From Planctomycetota bacterium (GTDB lineage Bacteria; Planctomycetota; MHYJ01; JACQXL01): a DNA stretch of 10,016 nt. Within the stretch, counting starts at the first letter, position 1. Each line of letters begins with the position of its first letter. Positions 6,049 through 10,016 of this stretch are shown one piece after another. The notes under the pieces are model-generated. The model was not told the DNA's origin, did no database searches, and saw only the letters and a list, made by a program, of their open reading frames with translations. The position numbers and the translations under genes were made by a program. The stretch covers positions 1 through 10,016 of the forward strand of contig JACQXL010000103.1 in assembly GCA_016208805.1 (NCBI GenBank), given 5' to 3'.

Positions 6049-6443
6049 TGTCACAGGTGCTTGATGCCTACGCTTTACTGGCCTATCTGGAAAAAGAACC
6101 CGGCTGGGAAAAGGTGAGCGAACTATTCAGCCGGGCATCCGGGCGTGATAAGAATCTCTCTATAACCGCGGTCAACTGGGGCGAGGTGTATTACATTATA
6201 ATGCGGGAGTACGATTACCACAAGGCCGAGGAGGTGGAGCAGTTCATACGAACCCTGCCCATAGAGGTGGTGGCGGTGGATATAGACATTGCCCGGGATG
6301 CGGCCGGGTTCAAATCGGCGCATAAACTATCGTATGCGGACTGCTTTGCGGCGGCCCTGGCAAAGAAAAAGAAAGCCGAACTGATTACAGGAGATAAGGA
6401 ATTTAAGGTGGTGGAAGGCCAGATAAAAATCAACTGGATATAA
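6048..6443 (+). CDS. vapC: VapC-type PIN-domain ribonuclease toxin
   Basis: A 131-residue PIN-domain protein. VapC toxins are Mg2+-dependent endoribonucleases that cleave tRNA or rRNA and stop translation until the antitoxin binds. The four conserved acidic residues are present: D6 (VLDAYALLAYL), E46 (VNWGEVYY), D98 (LSYADCFAAALA) and D116 (ITGDKEF), so the active site looks intact. The ribosome site AAAGGAGG (6033-6040) lies inside the antitoxin gene, 7 nt before the ATG at 6048. Only 17 nt separate it from the fic gene, which suggests a shared transcript. Its last 81 nt (6363-6443) reappear at 86 percent identity, leaving aside a 33-bp insert, in the remnant at 7289-7402. Confidence 0.93.
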   Translation: MSQVLDAYALLAYLEKEPGWEKVSELFSRASGRDKNLSITAVNWGEVYYIIMREYDYHKAEEVEQFIRTLPIEVVAVDIDIARDAAGFKSAHKLSYADCFAAALAKKKKAELITGDKEFKVVEGQIKINWI

Positions 6444-6461
6444 CAAAAAAAGGAGCAGAAA

Positions 6462-7214
6462 ATGACATACGAAAACAAAATAAGCGCAATAGACGAACTA
6501 AAGCAACAATTAGACAAGCACAGGCCGTTTGATAGGCATACGTTAGGGCAGTTAAAGGAATACTATCGTATCGGACTGACCTATTCCAGCAATGCCCTGG
6601 AGGGTAATTCCCTGACCGAAACCGAGACAAAGATAGTTTTGGAGGACGGCATTACCATCGGCGGAAAGCCCATCAGAGACCACTATGAGGCACTGGGTCA
6701 TAGCGAGGCATACGATTTATTATACCGATTATCTACCGCTAATGACATTACCGAAAAGGATATTTTGGAACTGCACCGGCTGTTTTATTACCGGATTGAC
6801 GAGGCCAAGGCCGGGCATTACCGGAAGGGAAAGGTGATTATCACTGGTACGGACTTTATCCCGCCGCCGCCGTCAGAAATCTCAGCGCTGATGAAGAAAT
6901 TCGTGGCGGATACCCCCAAAATGAGGGAAAAATATCATTCGGTGGAATTCGCCGCCTTACTGCACAAGGAACTGGTCACGATTCACCCGTTTGTGGACGG
7001 CAACGGCAGGGCGGCGCGGCTGTTAATGAATCTGGCTCTTTTGCAGAGCGGCTATGTGATAACTATTATCCCCCCGATTCTGAGAAATGAATATATCAAT
7101 GCGATTAAGAAAACGCAGATTGCCCCGCAAACCGATGCGCCTTTTATTAATTTTATTTCGGCTATGGTGTATGAGTCAATTAAGGATTATCTCAGGTTAC
7201 TGAATGCATTGTAA
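6462..7214 (+). CDS. Fic-domain protein, class II (N-terminal inhibitory helix)
   Basis: A 250-residue Fic/DOC-fold protein. Such enzymes usually transfer AMP from ATP to a hydroxyl on a target protein, and some also remove it. The catalytic motif is complete: HPFVDGNGR at 175-183, with H175 as base. A beta-hairpin flap for target docking is seen at TGTDFIPPPPSEI (128-140). The inhibitory (S/T)xxxE(G/N) motif is present as S43-NAL-E47-G48, followed by N49, N-terminal to the Fic core. This makes it a self-inhibited class II Fic, so no separate antitoxin is required. AGGAG (6451-6455) precedes the ATG by 6 nt. Its TAA overlaps the next ATG as TAATG. It follows vapC closely and is flanked on both sides by copies of the vapC 3' end. 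The target is unknown. Confidence 0.94.
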   Translation: MTYENKISAIDELKQQLDKHRPFDRHTLGQLKEYYRIGLTYSSNALEGNSLTETETKIVLEDGITIGGKPIRDHYEALGHSEAYDLLYRLSTANDITEKDILELHRLFYYRIDEAKAGHYRKGKVIITGTDFIPPPPSEISALMKKFVADTPKMREKYHSVEFAALLHKELVTIHPFVDGNGRAARLLMNLALLQSGYVITIIPPILRNEYINAIKKTQIAPQTDAPFINFISAMVYESIKDYLRLLNAL

Positions 7215-7402
7215 TGCTTTACGATATTCTATCCCTCACGGGACTCACTGTTGTTCGTAATAAGAGCCCGCAGGGATGCGGACTGACTAAGGAAAAGAAA
7301 GCCGAATTGATTACCGGCGAAGTGAAACGGAGTCCCGATAATCATCGGGGCGATAAGGAATTCAAGACCGTGGAAGGCCAGATAAAGATTAATTGGATAT
7401 AA
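7214..7402 (+). pseudogene. Degraded vapC 3' end carrying a palindromic insert
   Basis: An open frame of 62 codons begins at the ATG overlapping the fic stop. From 7289 it matches the last 27 codons of the upstream vapC, ending in the same DKEFK(T)VEGQIKINWI. A short match, ATGCGGACTG (7275-7284), to the vapC catalytic-Asp region lies just before, with the intervening 20 or so bases shrunk and the frame altered. The PIN core (equivalents of D6, E46) is absent, so it cannot be an active nuclease. Eleven extra codons (EVKRSPDNHRG, 7319-7351) interrupt ITG-DKEF. Differences from vapC are 7 synonymous codons and 2 replacements, suggesting the copies diverged as functional genes before truncation. 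The small ORF may still be translated by coupling to fic. Confidence 0.75.
7319..7351. repeat. 33-bp in-frame palindromic insertion
   Basis: Compared with the intact vapC at 6390-6395, 33 extra bases lie between the Gly and Asp codons of ITGDKEF. The core is CCCGAT (7334-7339), loop AATC, ATCGGG (7344-7349), with AGT before and GC after, as in the gyrA copies (3076-3096, 5569-5589). GGCGA flanks it as a 5-bp direct repeat (7316-7320 and 7349-7353), resembling a target-site duplication. The length is a multiple of three. Confidence 0.8.
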
Positions 7403-7404
7403 AT

Positions 7405-8169
7405 ATGGCTAAGCGAGATAACTGGTCAGAGCAAGAACTAATAATTGCCTTTAACCTATACTGCAAACTACCTTTTGGTCAGTATCATAGTCGGAATAAA
7501 GAAATAATAGAACTTGCTAAAATACTCGGTAGGACGCCAAGCGCTGTGTCGCTCAAATTATGCAACTTTGCCAGGTTAGACCCCGCGCACCAAAGACGCG
7601 GCGTAAAGGGAATGCAACACGGCAGTAAACTGGATGAGAAAGTTTGGAATAAATTTAACCAGAATTGGGAAGAGTTGGCCTACCAAAGCGAAATCGCATT
7701 AGCACAACTAAAAGGTCTGAAACACTATGAAATCGTGCCATCAGAAGAAGACATCCCCGAAGGCAAGGTTAGAGAGGCCGTCGTTAAAGTTAGGGTAAAC
7801 CAAAACTTCTTCCGCCAGATGATACTGGCTGGCTACCGGAGCCGATGCTCGGTATGCGCCTTACCTAAAGAAGATTTATTGGTTGCCGGACACATTATTC
7901 CCTGGTCTGCGGATACCGCATTGCGGATGAATCCATGGAACGGAATTTGTATGTGCGTATTGCACGACAAAGCGTTTGATAAGGGCTTAATCGCCATAAG
8001 CGATAATTATAAAGTAATACTCTCTAAGACTATCAAGACATTTGCTCGTGAATCATCAATCCAAAGAGGTTTCATCGTTTACGACGACATCAATATAAGG
8101 TTACCGGACAGATTTATCCCGGACAAGAAATTTATAGAATATCATAGAAGCAATGTATTTGTTGGATAA
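7405..8169 (+). CDS. HNH endonuclease, putative restriction-type
   Basis: A 254-residue protein from the ATG at 7405, two bases after the stop of the vapC remnant. An upstream in-frame TTG at 7393 is less likely. The N-terminal part (about 5-60; WSEQELIIAFNLYCKLPFGQYHSRNKEIIELAKILGRTPSAVSLKLCNFARLDP) is a helical, probably DNA-binding module that recurs in proteins annotated as HNH restriction nucleases. The C-terminal HNH domain has CxxC (C148, C151) and the catalytic triad-type residues H163 (AGHIIPW), N179 (NPWNGICM) and H187 (LHDKAFDKG). The likely activity is metal-dependent cutting of invading or modified DNA. No methyltransferase is visible, so any self-protection is unexplained unless it targets modified DNA. 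No clear ribosome site; translation may couple to the preceding ORF. It is A/T-richer than gyrA. Confidence 0.85.
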   Translation: MAKRDNWSEQELIIAFNLYCKLPFGQYHSRNKEIIELAKILGRTPSAVSLKLCNFARLDPAHQRRGVKGMQHGSKLDEKVWNKFNQNWEELAYQSEIALAQLKGLKHYEIVPSEEDIPEGKVREAVVKVRVNQNFFRQMILAGYRSRCSVCALPKEDLLVAGHIIPWSADTALRMNPWNGICMCVLHDKAFDKGLIAISDNYKVILSKTIKTFARESSIQRGFIVYDDINIRLPDRFIPDKKFIEYHRSNVFVG

Positions 8170-8244
8170 AATAATTGTCTGTATAATATTTTCTTATATA
8201 AATCCGATGTTTTACTTGACAAATATAAGATAATATTATATGGT
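8159..8244 (+). promoter_or_regulatory. Promoter region of the second toxin-antitoxin-like pair
   Basis: This A/T-rich gap follows the HNH stop. TTGACA (8216-8221) is a perfect -35; the best -10 choices are TATGGT (8239-8244, 17-bp gap) or TATATG (8237-8242, 15-bp gap), neither ideal. A second candidate is TTGTTG (8159-8164), 17 bp, TATAAT (8182-8187). At least one start here is likely, so the downstream pair is a separate transcription unit from the HNH gene. Confidence 0.55.
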
Positions 8245-8335
8245 TATTTCTTAGTTTTTCCGATAAAACAGTAATGGCAAACCTATTAAATCATCAAATG
8301 TGCCGAATCCTGCAAAACAGATAAGGGAGTAATCT

Positions 8336-9469
8336 ATGTTCAAGCCAGAAGAATTAGGAAAACGCCTTAAAGATGAACGGGAAAGGTTAGATCTCACCCA
8401 GAAACAGGTTGCCGAAGAATTAGGTTTTAATAACTATCAATCTTTACTGGATATAGAATTAGGCAAGCGTGAGGTCAAGGCCTGGGAATTGGCCAAATTA
8501 GCCCGGATTTATCAGCGGAATTTTGATTATTTCTTAGAGGAAACGGCTGGCACGCCCCCGGTCCAGTCCAAAATCCTCTGGCGCGCCCAGTCAGCCAAAA
8601 CTCCGTTGATTGAGCAAAGATTTTTGCACTACATAGAGAATTATGAGAAATTAGAACGGATGGTCGGTGGGAAACAGGAAAAGTTTAAACCAATTTCTAA
8701 ATGGAATACAGAAGAAAAAAGCAATTTCCGTAAGCAACCATATAGCAGCATAGAAGAATTAGCTAAGCGCTATTACCATGAATTGAATTTAGGCAGTCGT
8801 CCGGCTTGCTCTTTTGCAAAAATATTGGAAGAAAATCTATCGGTTAAATTATTATACTGGGATATCAGGCCTGCTGGTTCAGGTGCTTCCACGGTTAGCG
8901 ATACTTATGGGCCAGCAATTCTAATAAACTTAAATGATGCGCGCTGGAGGCAAAATTACGATATTGCCCATGAGTTTTTCCATATAATTACCTGGCACAA
9001 TTTTGAGGAAAACGAGATAAGCGATTTGGAGAAATGGGCAGAGGCGTTTGCCTCGGCCATCCTTTTGCCTAAAGATATTCTTGAGACAGAACTATACAAG
9101 CGACAAACCAATCACTCCATAACCTTATCTGACTTAGCCGAACTGGCCCACGAATTTGATGTATCCATTGATGCATTGCTGTGGCGGTTGGTTAATCTGG
9201 GAAAACTCAAAAAAGCCGATATTAAAGATTTATTGAATGGTCCTTTGAGAGAAATTGACCGCCAGAAAAGAAGCCACGCTTCGGAAGAACAACAACGTTT
9301 TTCGCCTCGTTTTATCACGTTAGCCATTAAAGCATTTCAGATGGGACGGATTTCTAAGGCAAAATTAGCCGAGTATCTAGAAATCCATTTTGGTAAGGTC
9401 ACCTCATTACTACGTAAATATGGCTACGATGAAAACGAGGATTATTCACATGCATTTACTACTGCTTGA
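8336..9469 (+). CDS. XRE-family HTH regulator fused to ImmA/IrrE-like metallopeptidase
   Basis: A 377-residue two-domain protein. Residues 5-68 form a Cro/XRE helix-turn-helix (LGKRLKDERERLDLTQKQVAEELGFNNYQSLLDIELGKREVKAWELAKLARIY). The central part is an ImmA/IrrE (COG2856-type) zinc-peptidase domain with H212-E-F-F-H216 and a downstream EKWAEAFASAILLP block whose E232 or E236 would be the third ligand. A small helical C-terminal region (about 323-372) may be another HTH. XRE-COG2856 proteins have been proposed as antitoxin-like regulators with a downstream toxin; related proteins also cleave repressors to induce mobile elements or stress genes. GGGAG (8325-8329) lies 6 nt before the ATG. 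Its end overlaps the PIN-like gene by 20 bp. Whether the metal site is active cannot be told from sequence alone. Confidence 0.92.
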   Translation: MFKPEELGKRLKDERERLDLTQKQVAEELGFNNYQSLLDIELGKREVKAWELAKLARIYQRNFDYFLEETAGTPPVQSKILWRAQSAKTPLIEQRFLHYIENYEKLERMVGGKQEKFKPISKWNTEEKSNFRKQPYSSIEELAKRYYHELNLGSRPACSFAKILEENLSVKLLYWDIRPAGSGASTVSDTYGPAILINLNDARWRQNYDIAHEFFHIITWHNFEENEISDLEKWAEAFASAILLPKDILETELYKRQTNHSITLSDLAELAHEFDVSIDALLWRLVNLGKLKKADIKDLLNGPLREIDRQKRSHASEEQQRFSPRFITLAIKAFQMGRISKAKLAEYLEIHFGKVTSLLRKYGYDENEDYSHAFTTA

Positions 9470-9962
9470 CGCCGATGTTATCATTGATTTGCATAGATTT
9501 GACCTGTGGGACAAAATATGTGCCAATAACAATGTCTATGTTGCCTCAACCATAATAAATGAGGTCAAAGGATTTGATGATGATTCCGGGCGATGGCAGA
9601 ATATTGATTTAATAAGCCAGGTCGGAAATACCATTCAAACGATTGACTCAACGCTTCAAGAAATACATCAAATAGAAAGCAAATTTAACAAAGCATATCT
9701 TGAAATTCATAAGGGTGAATCTGAATCACTGGCAATATTGCTTAAAACCCCGAACATGGTCTTTTGCACTTGTGACAATGCGGCTGTTCAGGCGTTGGTT
9801 CTTTTAGATATATCTAACAGAGGTATATCTGTAGAAACAATGCTAAAACAATCCGGCATATCCTTCAGTCATCTGGAATCAAAGCACACGGAAAAACGTT
9901 TTAAAATATATATTCAACAAGGCCAGCAAAAGAAAATCCAAGGAATAGGGTTAAATATCTGA
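9450..9962 (+). CDS. PIN-like domain protein, putative ribonuclease toxin
   Basis: A 170-residue protein from the ATG at 9450, whose ribosome site (ACGAGGA, 9435-9441) lies inside the upstream XRE-peptidase gene. An in-frame start farther left (9390) would overlap that gene more and adds residues lacking family character. The PIN-like acidic set is present: D7 and D9 (LLLLDADVIIDLH), E38 (STIINEVKGF), E90 or E92 (HKGESESLAIL) and D109 (CTCDNAAVQAL). It is probably a metal-dependent RNase toxin counteracted by the XRE-peptidase partner. The C-terminal 40 residues (Lys/Gln-rich, HTEKRFKIYIQQGQQKKIQG) extend beyond the PIN core. A/T-rich compared with gyrA. I do not recognise a named family. Confidence 0.78.
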   Translation: MHLLLLDADVIIDLHRFDLWDKICANNNVYVASTIINEVKGFDDDSGRWQNIDLISQVGNTIQTIDSTLQEIHQIESKFNKAYLEIHKGESESLAILLKTPNMVFCTCDNAAVQALVLLDISNRGISVETMLKQSGISFSHLESKHTEKRFKIYIQQGQQKKIQGIGLNI

Positions 9963-10016
9963 CCTGAATATTCCCCGTTCGCATATTCTTTTCCCTGTCG
10001 TGGATAATTATGTCGC

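Noticed and set aside
7264..7281. Fourth copy of the AGTCCCG-type hairpin (CCCGCA/TGCGG)
   Set aside because: The right half, ATGCGGACTG, equals the vapC sequence around the catalytic Asp, so homology to vapC explains it; palindromicity may be accidental.

Overview
The window looks like bacterial chromosome from an uncultured lineage. The GyrA core (a DPPAAMRYTEAR block around the catalytic Tyr, HPHGEQVIYPTLVRLAQ in the quinolone region) is the kind I associate with Planctomycetota. Many short hairpin repeats, some inside genes, fit that or a related candidate phylum. The lineage call is inference from memory, not a search.

Layout. 1-719 has no convincing gene: an intrinsic terminator, a 21-bp tandem array and two perfect small hairpins. 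720-1593 is a dTDP-4-dehydrorhamnose reductase gene (rfbD/rmlD) carrying an in-frame palindromic insert near its N-terminus and a reading-frame break near 1326-1335. 1594-1843 is a repeat-packed convergent spacer. On the minus strand lie gatC (2843-2556) and radC (2563-1844), overlapping. A divergent spacer with a strong promoter leads to gyrA (3004-5595), which has related short repeat-derived segments at both its N- and C-termini.

From about 5750 to the right edge is an accessory cluster, becoming visibly more A/T-rich. It holds an AbrB-type antitoxin and VapC PIN toxin (start/stop overlap, near-consensus promoter), a Fic AMP-transferase-type gene with its own inhibitory motif, a degraded copy of the vapC 3' end, an HNH nuclease gene, and a second promoter with an XRE-HTH/ImmA-IrrE-like metallopeptidase gene overlapping a second PIN-like gene. 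Each toxin-like enzyme has a built-in or adjacent partner, so this reads as a small toxin-antitoxin/defence-type island beside core genes.

The most unusual thread is a family of short palindromes that enter coding sequence in frame. The clearest case is a 33-bp insert in the second vapC 3' end (7319-7351); the homologous stretch of the intact vapC 900 bp upstream serves as its empty site. The fic gene is bracketed by these two vapC 3' ends.
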